64,000 nucleotides of DNA from Parabacteroides distasonis (GCF_004793765.1 NZ_SRYM01000012.1:32575-96574); one strand, 5' to 3'; numbered from the stretch's first letter, positions 36,222 to 46,200 are shown. Program-made: numbers and translations. Notes: generated by a model from the sequence alone, not told the origin.

Positions 36222-39200
36222 TTAGAAACCAACTGTTACATTAAATGTGAAAGAGCGAGAAGTCGGAGCTGATCCATTCTCAAAACCTGTAGCATTGGTA
36301 TTTGTTGCCGAAATAGATTCCGGATCAATACCTTCCAAATGATTTACAATCATCCAGACGTTATTCGCAACGAATGATACACGTACTTTCTGCAATGGAG
36401 TTTTCTCTAACCATTTTTTCTCGAGATCATAACCAACGGTAATATTACGCAGACGAATATTAGTCGCATCATACAAGAATGCCTCACCTACACCGATATT
36501 GCCACCTGCGGCACGCCCCCAATACAACTCAGGTGTAACCGCATTCGTATTTGTCGTATAGCCTCCGTTTCCATCAGAAACAACAGAATTCGGAACTACA
36601 AATTCCGAGCGAGTACCATTTATGACAGTACCTGCGGCATTACCTGCTTTATATAAATTGGCCGTAGTCGCTGAATAAATATTACCACCAATACGAGCAT
36701 CAATCAAAAAACTCAAAGAAATATTTTTATAAGAGAACGAGTTAGTCCATCCTAACATACAATCAGGCTGCTGATTACCTAGATAATGATCGTCTGAAGT
36801 AACCAAAGGTAAACCTTGTGCATCTACAATAATCTTACCGGCATGCTCCCCGCTTTCAACACGTTGGAATTTCTTACCATAAATATCACCATAGTAACTA
36901 CCCGTACGAGCCACGATCTTCAAATCATCGAAAGTTTTGATACCATATTCATTTACCCCATCATACAAATCTATGATTTTATTCTTATTGAAGGAAGCAT
37001 TTAATGTCGTTTCCCAATTAAAACCTTTAGGATTCTGTAAAATAGTACCATAAAGCATTAACTCCACACCTGAATTTTGAATATTGCCTGCATTGATCTT
37101 ACGTTTGGAATAACCAGAGAATGGGTCCATCGCTAAGTCAAGTAATTGACGAGTAGCATTTGATTTATACCAAGCCGCATCAATACCCAAACGATTGTTA
37201 AAAAATTTCAAATCAATACCGGCTTCCCAAGACTTAATCAACTCTGAACGAACCGTAGAGTCATATAAAGTCGTTCCCAAAGCGGCGGTTGGGTTACCAT
37301 TCGGATCTTTATCAACCTTGAACACCGTATATAATTGATAGGGATCAAGGTCATTACCTACTTCCGCATAAGAGGCACGAATCTTAGCAAAACTCATCCA
37401 TTCCGGCATTGTACCGCCAACCTTTTCCACCATATCTGAAATAACGCCGGACAAACTAACCGAAGGATAAAAATAGGATTGATTCTCCTTACTCATTGTG
37501 GAAGACCAGTCATTACGAGCCGTAATATCCAAAAACAACCAACCATCCCAGTTCATTTGCAATGATCCATAAATGGAATTCATCTTACGCTGCACATCTT
37601 CAGATGTATGCGTCATATTATTTTTGTCAGCGGCATTAGACATTGAGAACAGATTCGGGATTAACAAATCACCCGTACCAGCTTCTAATTTTTTACGGCG
37701 TTGCATCATCAAGTTACCACCCACGGTCACAAAACCACCAAACTTGCTAAAAAGATTATCTTTCTTAAAGGTACTTAAGAAACTATAGTTATTTTCATAA
37801 AAAGTCTCCGACTTCTCTGAATAACGTCCTTTGGGATTTACGTTACCTCCAGAATATACCTTATTGGTAGTCGTAGTCGTATAATAGTCCGTACCCCCTT
37901 TTAACTCAAGGTTCCACCAATCCGTAATCTTATATGAAAGAGAAATTGTACCCAACAAACGATTACGAGAGTCTTGATTCGTTCTATAATCTTTAATCCA
38001 ATACGGATTTTCTTGGGGAGTGCTCTCGGTATCCCACCAAATCATATTTCCATTTTCGTCCAAACAATTCTCCAAGTCCCTAATATCAAGCGAACGTGGC
38101 AAATTATAGATCGTACTAAAGGCATTCGATTGGTTAATACCTTGGATTGGACGATTCTTTGCGTTATTATTTAAATAGTTAGCTTTCGCGTCTAACTTCC
38201 ATCTTTTATCCGGGCCGAATTCGCTTGTTCCACGCAAAGTAAGAGAAGTTTTATTTAATGATGCACCCGGAACGATGCCCTTATCATCAGAACGATTAAT
38301 TGAGGCAAATACCGCCGTTCCATCATAGCTCTGCTGAAAAGATACACCTTCATTGAATGAAGTTCCCTTCTGAAAATAAGCATCTATATTATCATAAGTA
38401 TACATCTGGACTTTCTGCCCATCCCAGCGATCAATCGTTACGGAACCATCGGCTATAGGCCCCCAACTTGAACGATCTTTCACATTATATATACCATTTG
38501 TACCTTGACCATATATATTTTGTAATTCCGGTTTCAAGAACATGCTCTCCACAGTAACTCCAGCATTTACAGTGATACCTAATCCACTTTGTTTTTTACC
38601 CGATTTCGTTGTAATCAAAATTACGCCATTACCAGCACGAGAACCATATAACGCAGCGGCAGAAGCTCCTTTCAACACGTTCATGGATTCGATATCTTCC
38701 GGGTTGATATCCGATAAACCATTACCCATATCCACACCACTATTTCCCCAAGCGTCATCAACTCCTCCCGTAAAGTTATCCATAGGAATACCATCAACAA
38801 CAATCAACGGTTGATTAGATCCAGTTAATGAGTTATTACCACGTAATACTATTTTTGAAGAACCACCAGGACCACTACTAGAACGTACAACCTGCAAACC
38901 CGATACTTTACCAGATAATGCATTCGCAATATTACTTTCTCGTGCGTTTACAAGTTCGTCTCCTTTCAATTCTTGCGTAGCATATCCTAACGCTTTCTTT
39001 TCACGCTTGATACCTAAGGCTGTTACCACTACCTCATCCAATTTCTGGGTATCCTCGGCTAGTTTGATAACGCCAAGAGACTGACCGGAGTACGTTACCT
39101 CTATCGTGGAGTAACCGATAAACGAGACCTGGATCACATCCCCATTTTTTACTCCTTCCAATGTAAAATTACCGTTCATGTCGGTAATAGTTCCATTGGT

Positions 39201-39392
39201 CGTGCCTTTCACTACTACGGACGCTCCGGCCACTGGACCGAAATCATCTTCTACTGTACCTATGACTTTCCCCGCCTGCTGAGAAATTGAGGTACCTTGC
39301 TCTACTGGTACGATATTTGCGTATACACCTCCAGAAAGGAACAACGCACCCATACACAGAATTAAGCTAACAGGTTTGAAGTTTTTCAACAT
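36222..39392 (-). CDS. SusC/RagA-family TonB-linked outer-membrane transporter (left pair)
   Basis: 1056-residue TonB-dependent importer. It has a signal peptide, then a carboxypeptidase-like domain (GKVIGTVEDDFGPVAGASVVVKG, about 40 to 120), the TonB-box region LDEVVVTALG, a plug domain with ALSGKVSGLQVVRSSSGPGGSSKIVLRG, and a 22-strand barrel ending in an aromatic residue (FTFNVTVGF). The first about 130 residues are very similar to those of the divergent SusC at 39964. The leader contains a 20-base element shared with that gene. The only exact promoter box in the intergenic region points toward this gene, so this pair is predicted to be on in this orientation. Confidence 0.95.
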   Translation of the reverse strand: MLKNFKPVSLILCMGALFLSGGVYANIVPVEQGTSISQQAGKVIGTVEDDFGPVAGASVVVKGTTNGTITDMNGNFTLEGVKNGDVIQVSFIGYSTIEVTYSGQSLGVIKLAEDTQKLDEVVVTALGIKREKKALGYATQELKGDELVNARESNIANALSGKVSGLQVVRSSSGPGGSSKIVLRGNNSLTGSNQPLIVVDGIPMDNFTGGVDDAWGNSGVDMGNGLSDINPEDIESMNVLKGASAAALYGSRAGNGVILITTKSGKKQSGLGITVNAGVTVESMFLKPELQNIYGQGTNGIYNVKDRSSWGPIADGSVTIDRWDGQKVQMYTYDNIDAYFQKGTSFNEGVSFQQSYDGTAVFASINRSDDKGIVPGASLNKTSLTLRGTSEFGPDKRWKLDAKANYLNNNAKNRPIQGINQSNAFSTIYNLPRSLDIRDLENCLDENGNMIWWDTESTPQENPYWIKDYRTNQDSRNRLLGTISLSYKITDWWNLELKGGTDYYTTTTTNKVYSGGNVNPKGRYSEKSETFYENNYSFLSTFKKDNLFSKFGGFVTVGGNLMMQRRKKLEAGTGDLLIPNLFSMSNAADKNNMTHTSEDVQRKMNSIYGSLQMNWDGWLFLDITARNDWSSTMSKENQSYFYPSVSLSGVISDMVEKVGGTMPEWMSFAKIRASYAEVGNDLDPYQLYTVFKVDKDPNGNPTAALGTTLYDSTVRSELIKSWEAGIDLKFFNNRLGIDAAWYKSNATRQLLDLAMDPFSGYSKRKINAGNIQNSGVELMLYGTILQNPKGFNWETTLNASFNKNKIIDLYDGVNEYGIKTFDDLKIVARTGSYYGDIYGKKFQRVESGEHAGKIIVDAQGLPLVTSDDHYLGNQQPDCMLGWTNSFSYKNISLSFLIDARIGGNIYSATTANLYKAGNAAGTVINGTRSEFVVPNSVVSDGNGGYTTNTNAVTPELYWGRAAGGNIGVGEAFLYDATNIRLRNITVGYDLEKKWLEKTPLQKVRVSFVANNVWMIVNHLEGIDPESISATNTNATGFENGSAPTSRSFTFNVTVGF

Positions 39393-39441
39393 AACTGATG
39401 GTTTTTTATTAATAAATACTTAGACAATGTCTTGGCGAAAC
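39393..39441 (-). promoter_or_regulatory. Left copy of the shared susC leader element
   Basis: Read on the minus strand, the 49 bases before the left susC start begin GTTTCGCCAAGACATTGTCT and end AAACCATCAGTT. The right susC has the same first 20 bases and nearly the same ending. The palindrome AGACA-t-TGTCT lies inside. It is probably a leader or operator shared by both genes, or homology left from duplication. Confidence 0.7.
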
Positions 39442-39549
39442 ATTTGTCCTTTTTGTTTATTAGCTTTTACATTTATAATATGTACTGACGTTCATTTTGT
39501 ACTAGTCCGTAATCATATTTATCTCAACGTATAAGTAGAATTTTGAAAA

Positions 39550-39837
39550 AGTACAGAAAGAACTCCTAGGTTTATATCCCATCTGCCAGCAACATTGGAT
39601 AGTTCAGAAAGAACTCCTGCTCTTTTTCTATTCACCGTGGCAAAGGTATTGAAATATTTATTACGAATGTTATTTTTTTGAAAAAAAATGATTGACTACT
39701 ATATGTTTTAGAATATAAAACTAAGGAAATACCTAATATTTAACAATAAAGGACTTGTCGACACGCATGTTGTCTCTTTATTTGTCGTTAATGTGACTAA
39801 ATTTATAAAGATCGCATACAGGAGTTCTTTCTGTACT
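39550..39837. promoter_or_regulatory. Candidate invertible promoter segment between divergent susC genes
   Basis: AGTACAGAAAGAACTCCT at 39550-39567 is repeated exactly in inverted orientation at 39820-39837. A direct copy with one mismatch lies at 39601-39618, and it contains AGTTC-N5-GAACT, a perfect dyad suited to a site-specific recombinase. The 252 bp between the perfect copies carry one exact TAnnTTTG box, reading left. The design matches promoter inversions known in Bacteroides. The recombinase is not in the window. Confidence 0.75.
39641..39648 (-). promoter_or_regulatory. Leftward -7 box inside the invertible segment
   Basis: Minus-strand TACCTTTG, exact TAnnTTTG match. Transcription would start near 39634 and run about 240 bases to the left susC ATG. 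I found no exact rightward box in the region. Confidence 0.6.
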
Positions 39838-39916
39838 ATGGTAAAAACACGATTAAAAACTGATATACATTAGCAACTGAACTCTTGAAACTTTTAAACG
39901 CTGAACAACAGACTCT

Positions 39917-39963
39917 GTTTCGCCAAGACATTGTCTATATTTATTACTATAAAACCATCTGTT
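39917..39963 (+). promoter_or_regulatory. Right copy of the shared susC leader element
   Basis: The 47 bases before the right susC ATG begin with the same 20 bases, GTTTCGCCAAGACATTGTCT, as the left leader and end AAACCATCTGTT. The two copies face each other as an inverted repeat about 570 bp across. Confidence 0.7.
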
Positions 39964-42900
39964 ATGTTGAAAAACTTTAAACCAGTTAGTCTGATTCTCG
40001 TAGCAGGAGCTATGGCATTGCCGACAAGTGCATACGCCAACCTGATACCGGAGAAGCTAGACGTAAGCATTTCCCAACAAAGCGGAAAAGTAGCGGGAAC
40101 TGTAGAGGATGATTTCGGCCCTGTAGCCGGAGCGTCTGTAGTAATCAAAGGTACGACCAATGGAACAATTACCGACATGAACGGTAATTTCTCATTGGAT
40201 GGAGTCAAAGACGGAGACGTGATCCAAATATCCTTCATCGGATATTCTACTCAAGAGATTGTCTACAAAGGACAAGCACTCAGTATCAAACTTGCGGAAG
40301 ACACACAAAAACTGGATGAGGTAGTTGTTACCGCATTAGGTATGAAACGCTCGGAGAAATCCTTGGGTTACGCAATGAAAGAGATGAAAGGCGATGAATT
40401 GAACACCAACCTGATCAATCCGGTAGCAGCCCTGCAAGGTAAGGTGGCCGGTGTGGAGATTTCAGGCTCGGATGGTGGAATGTTCGGTTCTTCCAAGGTA
40501 CAGATTCGTGGAGCTTCTACCTTGGGAAAAAACAACCAGCCAATCTATGTAATTGACGGAGTTATCTTAGACAACTCCATCAAGGAAGGTAACCCGGACT
40601 GGGACTCCAACCCAAATGACTACGGTAATGAATTAAAAAACTTGAACCCTGACGACTTCGAATCAGTATCCGTATTGAAAGGTGCTGCCGCTACAGCCTT
40701 GTATGGTTCTCGAGGTTTGAACGGTGCCATCGTGATCACGACCAAAAGCGGTAAAAGCGGACAAGGATTGGGTATCAACGTTTCTCAATCATTTGGTATG
40801 GATGCAATTACACAAACACCAAGCTTTCAAAACGAATTCGGAAACGGTATCATCGCAGGTAACGTAAGCTATGGCGATAAAGATGCGAATGGCAACTATT
40901 ACATCTATGACAACTTTGGCCAGTACCCGACCAACGCAGAGGGTCAATTTTCATTGATGAATGACCAAGGAATGTCTTGGGGACCCGCTTTTGACGGACG
41001 CGACGTACAATACTACGACGGTTCGACACGAGCCTATTCACCAGTAAAGAACAACTTCCGAAAAGCGTACCAAAAAGGTTTCAGCTCAAATACCAATGTT
41101 GCGATCAGCGGTGGAAACGAGAAAACGACATTCTATACCTCCTTGTCATATAAGCACGTGGATGGTACGACTCCTAACAACAGTTTCGACCGTCTCTCTT
41201 TCTTGGGCAAAGCTACGCATATGATCCATCCCAAAGTGAAATTGGAGGCTAGCATGGCATTCGCCAACTCTACTCCGAAGAATTCTCCAATCAACTTAGG
41301 TGAGAACTTCGCCAACGGCGTATGGGGACGTTTATACGATCCGTCAACCGCAAAGGACAAATACAAAGGCTCGCATGGCGGTCTTGCCAATTCCAAGTAT
41401 GGTGATGAATGGGGTAATATGCCAGGAAAAGATACTTGGTGGAATGTTTACGAGAACGAATTCCGGCAGAAAGAAACATCCGTTCGCCCGAACGTAAAAT
41501 TAAACATCGACCTATTGGATTGGTTGAAGTTTAATGTAGAGGGTAGCTATAATTATTACTACACACGTTACGAAGAGAAAAAACCGGGTTCCGGCTATGC
41601 TAACGAAGGCGGATATTACGGACTTAGCCAAACCACCAAGGAACAAAGTAACTTGAATGCCAACTTCATGTTCAACAAGACATTTGGCGATTTCACAGTG
41701 AATGGTTTCATACGCGGTGAATATTATGAGAACTTCCAGCAAGCCCAGTCAATGAATACGAACGGAGGATTGATCGCTCCTAACCAATATTTCATCGAAA
41801 ACTCAAAGCAGACACCGGCCTATAAAGCGAAGATACAAGATCGTAAAAAGATGTTATCGGTAGCATTCCAAGCTGGCGTCAGTTGGAAAGACCAGTTCTT
41901 CTTGGACGTTACCGGACGTAACGACTGGTCTTCCGCATTGGTTTACGCCGATGGGCATGGAACGTACTCTTACTTCTATCCGTCAGTAAACGGATCGTGG
42001 TTGATCACAAGTACGTATCGCGACCAGTTACCGGAGTGGATCTCTTTCGCCAAAGTTCGCGGATCATGGGCTCAAGTAGGTAATGACACAAGCCCTTATA
42101 TCATCAACTCGGCTTACAATATTAATACGTCTACATTGGGCGGGACGAACTATTATGGAATGTCATTGCCCGAAACCATGTATGACCAGAACTTAAAGCC
42201 TGAGCGTAAGAACGCATGGGAAATTGGTTTGGACTGGCGTTTCCTAAACAACCGGATCGGTTTGGATGCTACTTATTATAAAGAGAACACGAAGAACCAG
42301 ATCATGGAAATCTCGGTGCCTTCCGTATCAGGTATCAAGAAGCAAATGGTCAATGCGGGTAACATCCAAAACAAAGGAGTGGAGTTGGCATTGAACACTA
42401 TCCCGTTCCAAAACAAAGATTGGGAATGGACTTTGGACTTCACGTGGACAAAGAACATGAACAAAATCGTAGAATTACATGAGAATGTAGCGGACTATAT
42501 CGTATTGGCCGGTGATATCGCATACGGAAACTACCGTGTCGGTTCTGTCGCCAAGGTAGGTTCTGCATATGGAACCTTGATGACTGATAGTTATTATAAA
42601 TTCGATGAATCATCCGGCTTGCCTATGTTGGTATGGACAGATGGAACGCGTCGCTCTCATTATTTGCGTAATGAAGCAGAGATCGTAGAGATCGGTTCCA
42701 TGATTCCGGATTTCTTAGGATCCGTATCAACTGGATTGAAATATAAGAACTGGAGCTTGAGCATCGCATTGGATATGCGCTTCGGCGGTAAGGTCGCATC
42801 CTATAACTCCCGTTATGGAACAGCTTATGGCTACATGGAAGAATCCTTGAAAGGTACACCAGGACATGGAGGCATTAGCTGGACATCCAAATATGACGGC

Positions 42901-43392
42901 AAGACTTACAACGATGGTATTATCCCAGAAGGTATCATTCCTTCAGGTACCCAAATCACGCAACCTGACGGTTCGATCTATACCGTGGGTTCCGGTGGCG
43001 TGTCTACAGCCGGACAATCTTATCAAGAATTGATCAACCAAGGTGTGATCGAGCCTACCCACGCTTCGGCTTGGACGTATCGGAACAACGCTTGGACTAT
43101 GGCTGGACGTAATTATGGTGTAGTAAACGACTCTTGGGTGAAAGACTTGAACTATATCGCATTACGCGATATCTCGTTAAGTTATCGATTGCCAAATACC
43201 GCTTGCGAAAAGTTCAAGGCTAAGCATTGCGTGTTGACGTTGAACGGACACAACTTGGGTTATTTATTGAACTCGCTGCCTAACAACATCAACCCGGAAT
43301 CCGTATCTGGTACAGCAGCGGCAGAGTTCCGTATCCGTTCGTTGACGGGTGTAACCTCTAGCTTTACATTCACGGTAAACGTAGGTTTCTAA
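39964..43392 (+). CDS. SusC/RagA-family TonB-linked outer-membrane transporter (right pair)
   Basis: 1142 residues from MLKNFKPVSLIL; an ATG 11 codons upstream lies in the shared leader and is unlikely. Order: signal peptide, carboxypeptidase-like domain (GKVAGTVEDDFGPVAGASVVIKG), LDEVVVTALG, plug (ALQGKVAGVEISGSDGGMFGSSKVQIRG), and a barrel ending SFTFTVNVGF. The start is almost the same as the left SusC, but the barrel is different, so the imported ligand should differ. The upstream region shows no exact rightward promoter in this orientation, and an inversion of 39550-39837 would supply one. Confidence 0.95.
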   Translation: MLKNFKPVSLILVAGAMALPTSAYANLIPEKLDVSISQQSGKVAGTVEDDFGPVAGASVVIKGTTNGTITDMNGNFSLDGVKDGDVIQISFIGYSTQEIVYKGQALSIKLAEDTQKLDEVVVTALGMKRSEKSLGYAMKEMKGDELNTNLINPVAALQGKVAGVEISGSDGGMFGSSKVQIRGASTLGKNNQPIYVIDGVILDNSIKEGNPDWDSNPNDYGNELKNLNPDDFESVSVLKGAAATALYGSRGLNGAIVITTKSGKSGQGLGINVSQSFGMDAITQTPSFQNEFGNGIIAGNVSYGDKDANGNYYIYDNFGQYPTNAEGQFSLMNDQGMSWGPAFDGRDVQYYDGSTRAYSPVKNNFRKAYQKGFSSNTNVAISGGNEKTTFYTSLSYKHVDGTTPNNSFDRLSFLGKATHMIHPKVKLEASMAFANSTPKNSPINLGENFANGVWGRLYDPSTAKDKYKGSHGGLANSKYGDEWGNMPGKDTWWNVYENEFRQKETSVRPNVKLNIDLLDWLKFNVEGSYNYYYTRYEEKKPGSGYANEGGYYGLSQTTKEQSNLNANFMFNKTFGDFTVNGFIRGEYYENFQQAQSMNTNGGLIAPNQYFIENSKQTPAYKAKIQDRKKMLSVAFQAGVSWKDQFFLDVTGRNDWSSALVYADGHGTYSYFYPSVNGSWLITSTYRDQLPEWISFAKVRGSWAQVGNDTSPYIINSAYNINTSTLGGTNYYGMSLPETMYDQNLKPERKNAWEIGLDWRFLNNRIGLDATYYKENTKNQIMEISVPSVSGIKKQMVNAGNIQNKGVELALNTIPFQNKDWEWTLDFTWTKNMNKIVELHENVADYIVLAGDIAYGNYRVGSVAKVGSAYGTLMTDSYYKFDESSGLPMLVWTDGTRRSHYLRNEAEIVEIGSMIPDFLGSVSTGLKYKNWSLSIALDMRFGGKVASYNSRYGTAYGYMEESLKGTPGHGGISWTSKYDGKTYNDGIIPEGIIPSGTQITQPDGSIYTVGSGGVSTAGQSYQELINQGVIEPTHASAWTYRNNAWTMAGRNYGVVNDSWVKDLNYIALRDISLSYRLPNTACEKFKAKHCVLTLNGHNLGYLLNSLPNNINPESVSGTAAAEFRIRSLTGVTSSFTFTVNVGF

Positions 43393-43428
43393 ATTCATTC
43401 ATTAACGCATAAAATAAAGAATAGAGAT

Positions 43429-45306
43429 ATGAAAAAATATCATTATATAACATCCTTGCTACTGGCAGGTTCTTCTTTGTTGATGACCGGTTGCCAGGAT
43501 GATTTCGCAGAATTAAACCAAGACCCCTCGACGGTGACGAAAGGCGATATCAGCTACTTGTTCGCCCAAGGTGTTTTGGACTTTGAGCCATCCGATTATA
43601 CGTATTGGTTCTATAACGCAGACCAAATGTACCAATGGACACAGCTGTTAGTCAGCACAGGCGGCGTGACATCTACCGTGTTCGACGGGGGTACGAATCC
43701 CGGATTCAAATCGATCGACGTATTGAAATATGCAAACGAGATCAAATATCTTCGTTCGCAGATGCCGGAAGAAGAGAGCAGTTTGTATGAGGCATACGAG
43801 GCAGCCATCAATGTATTGTGCGCTTATATGGGAATCTTCGATTCTGATTTCATCGGAAACATACCTCATACAGAGGCCGCTCAAGCGTTACACGGGGGTA
43901 CATTGACACCTAAATACGACAGTGTCGAAAGCTTGTATAATTTATGGTTGAGTAATTTGGACGCAGCGATTGTCACCTTCACGACTGCCCAGAACCAAGT
44001 CTTCAACACGCAACAGGATGCTATTTATAACGGTCAAAAAGACAAATGGGCGAAATTGGCGAACTCATTGAAATTAAAAATCGCCGCCCGTTTGATCTCG
44101 CAAGACCGTGCGAAAGCGATCCAAATCGCAGAGCAAGTAGCAAAGGCTTCTTGTGGAGTATTGGATGGCGAGGCTGATGATTTCTTGTTCAACAAGGCCA
44201 GTTACAATTCATCCAACCAAGATAAGACCTATCACTGGAGCAACAGTATTCTGCAAAGTGTGGGAGGATCAAAGACATTGATCGACTTGATGGTAAGTAA
44301 TCGCGACCCACGTGTCCGGTTCGTCTTTCAAAAGAATGATTGGAACTCCAAAGTTGTACAGTTGTTCTTCGACGCAGGCAAGCAGTCCCAAGTACCCCAC
44401 TATATTATGGAAAATATCGATTATACGGTGGACGCTGACGGCAAATACAAATTCAACTCATGGAAAGGTGCCGGCGAACCGTGGGTACGCTACTACGGAT
44501 TCCCGTTGGATTATAATGCAGGACAACAAGCCGGTAAGTTTGGCGATTGGTTCAACTATTCAATCAATTGTAAATACAACGATGATTATACCTATAGACC
44601 GTTCTCTCGCTTCCAGCAAGAGCAGGTGTATGGCCGAATTGATTTCACCTATCCGGTTGCAGCAGGAGATCCTGTCATCCAAGACATTGAGGATGTTCCT
44701 TGGTATGGTATGTATATGACAACCGCCGAAGTGAACCTGTATCTTGCTGAGTTCAAATTATTAGGCGCAAATCTGCCTGGATCGGCTCAAGACTATTTCA
44801 ATAAAGCGATCCGAGCTTCTGTTGAGGAATATGACCGTCTGGCTCGTTTGAATAAAATCCCGTATTATGGTACGACTTACAATTATGATCCACATGAGAA
44901 ACCTATTGATTTGGTTGCGGGCGAGATCGACGAAATGATGTCTCATAAAGACTATCAGTTGACCGGAGACAAGGCCTCTGATTTGGAAAAGGTATATATC
45001 CAACAGATCCTACACTTCTTAATGTCGCCGATCGACGCTTACTCTACCGCTCGTCGTTCAGGCGTGCCCAAAATAGGATCTTCTATTTTCCCACGCATGG
45101 ATTACAGCGCACATGGTTTCCCTGTAACTAAAATCCCGCGTCGCGTAGCATTAAACGCACCGTCACCAACGGACTTAATGTATGATGTATTGAATCAGGC
45201 TTACAAAGAGCAAGGCTTCAGTATTGGTTCCGGCAGCATCTTGAACAGCGAACGTATCTGGCAAGATATCAACGCTCCGCAATGGGGTTCCGGTCCGGTC
45301 TTTTAA
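43429..45306 (+). CDS. SusD/RagB-family lipoprotein (right pair)
   Basis: 625 residues. The signal peptide has lipobox LLMTGCQ, and the mature start DDFAELNQDPSTVTKGD is typical of SusD-like proteins. The helical scaffold ends with the family block (WYGMYMTTAEVNLYLAEFKLLGANLPGSAQDYFNKAI). The region GFPVTKIPRRVALNAPSPTDLMYDVLNQA resembles the SusD-like/SusD_RagB_2 subgroup, different from the left SusD. It begins 36 bases after susC. A piece of its 3' end is duplicated at 46212-46297. Confidence 0.93.
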   Translation: MKKYHYITSLLLAGSSLLMTGCQDDFAELNQDPSTVTKGDISYLFAQGVLDFEPSDYTYWFYNADQMYQWTQLLVSTGGVTSTVFDGGTNPGFKSIDVLKYANEIKYLRSQMPEEESSLYEAYEAAINVLCAYMGIFDSDFIGNIPHTEAAQALHGGTLTPKYDSVESLYNLWLSNLDAAIVTFTTAQNQVFNTQQDAIYNGQKDKWAKLANSLKLKIAARLISQDRAKAIQIAEQVAKASCGVLDGEADDFLFNKASYNSSNQDKTYHWSNSILQSVGGSKTLIDLMVSNRDPRVRFVFQKNDWNSKVVQLFFDAGKQSQVPHYIMENIDYTVDADGKYKFNSWKGAGEPWVRYYGFPLDYNAGQQAGKFGDWFNYSINCKYNDDYTYRPFSRFQQEQVYGRIDFTYPVAAGDPVIQDIEDVPWYGMYMTTAEVNLYLAEFKLLGANLPGSAQDYFNKAIRASVEEYDRLARLNKIPYYGTTYNYDPHEKPIDLVAGEIDEMMSHKDYQLTGDKASDLEKVYIQQILHFLMSPIDAYSTARRSGVPKIGSSIFPRMDYSAHGFPVTKIPRRVALNAPSPTDLMYDVLNQAYKEQGFSIGSGSILNSERIWQDINAPQWGSGPVF

Positions 45307-45369
45307 CCTTCGTGCTCTTTATATGAGAATGAAATCCTAATCTCTTCTCTAAATATAACCCCAAGAACT

Positions 45370-45407
45370 TTACCCAAGTTTACAAACAAAAATGTATTCT
45401 TGGGTAA
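45370..45407 (+). terminator. Hairpin after the right susD
   Basis: TTACCCAAG (45370-45378) pairs with CTTGGGTAA (45399-45407). The words GTTTACAAAC and GTTTGTAA repeat inside and after it. The T-tract is weak, so terminator function is moderate in confidence. Confidence 0.5.
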
Positions 45408-45497
45408 GTTTGTAATATTTAATTAGGTGTATACGGATAATCATTCAGATTATTTATATATTTACTATCATTTATTTATCAACGAAATTGGGTCATT

Positions 45498-45854
45498 ATG
45501 AAAAAAAGCATTATTCTTATTTTCTCTTTAGCATTTATTTTTTCAAACTGCTCACATGAGGAAATAAAGCCGTCGCCACAAAGCTGTGAGGTTATATATC
45601 CAGATTCCACACCTCCAATAATAATACCTGATCCAGAATTAGGGGAAGGTAGTTGTGAAACTGATCGTGACTGGAAATTCAGAGATTTAATCGAAGACTT
45701 CCAAATGCATTTCACTAATCCGATCACTATAGACCAAGCAGGCAATCCTAACTGGAAAATTGGCACCCCAGACGATGTCCTCTTGAGATATAGAAATACA
45801 TACTATATGATATTACAAAATTATGATTACTGTAAAGCCCATTATGGAAAGTAA
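45498..45854 (+). CDS. Small uncharacterised lipoprotein
   Basis: 118 residues. The signal peptide has lipobox FSNC (KKSIILIFSLAFIFSNCSHEE). The mature part has two more cysteines (PQSCEVIYPD and GSCETDRDW), a proline-rich spacer, and DWKFRDLIEDFQMHFTNPI. AT-richer than its neighbours. The family is not recognised. It lies after the right susD and might be a third surface component of that system, but a hairpin lies between. Confidence 0.65.
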   Translation: MKKSIILIFSLAFIFSNCSHEEIKPSPQSCEVIYPDSTPPIIIPDPELGEGSCETDRDWKFRDLIEDFQMHFTNPITIDQAGNPNWKIGTPDDVLLRYRNTYYMILQNYDYCKAHYGK

Positions 45855-45876
45855 ACAATAGTAAAGACATATCCAA

Positions 45877-45914
45877 AGAAGATATACTTCAAGTGACATC
45901 GAAGTATATCTTCT
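45877..45914. repeat. Perfect 14-bp inverted repeat after the small lipoprotein
   Basis: AGAAGATATACTTC (45877-45890) and its exact complement (45901-45914) with a 10-base loop. No T-run follows, so it is a hairpin but not a canonical terminator. Confidence 0.7.
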
Positions 45915-46131
45915 CCGGCAAAGTAAGTACTACTCTTTATAGATTAGTAATGCTGGTCGCAAAGAATGTAACAGTTCTAAATGAAATCCTTAACGGCAAA
46001 CGATTTTATAACGCCCGAATACACATTGAGGATTAAAACGAAGCAGCGGAAATATCCGGTGCATATAACATGTTAAACACATTAAAAGTGATCCCATTTT
46101 ATATGAGTATCGGTGTTGCTGAATGCCATTA

Positions 46132-46200
46132 TAGGCATGGGCTGTAAGCACTATCAGTGTAGACGCTAAGCACTAGTGCTCATGGCTTGTGCCTATGCTG
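46132..46200. repeat. Array F: imperfect direct and inverted GTAAGCACTA words
   Basis: GCTGTAAGCACTATCAG and GCTAAGCACTAGTGC are imperfect direct copies. TATAGGCATGGGCTG near the left end is inverted at the right end as CATGGCTTGTGCCTATG. The layout resembles the other arrays but is more degenerate. It is placed directly before the susD fragment. Confidence 0.5.

Noticed and set aside
39393..39963. Divergent susC region considered as an insertion sequence or transposon
   Set aside because: No transposase frame lies between the inverted repeats, and the segment between them is only about 250 bp with a promoter box.
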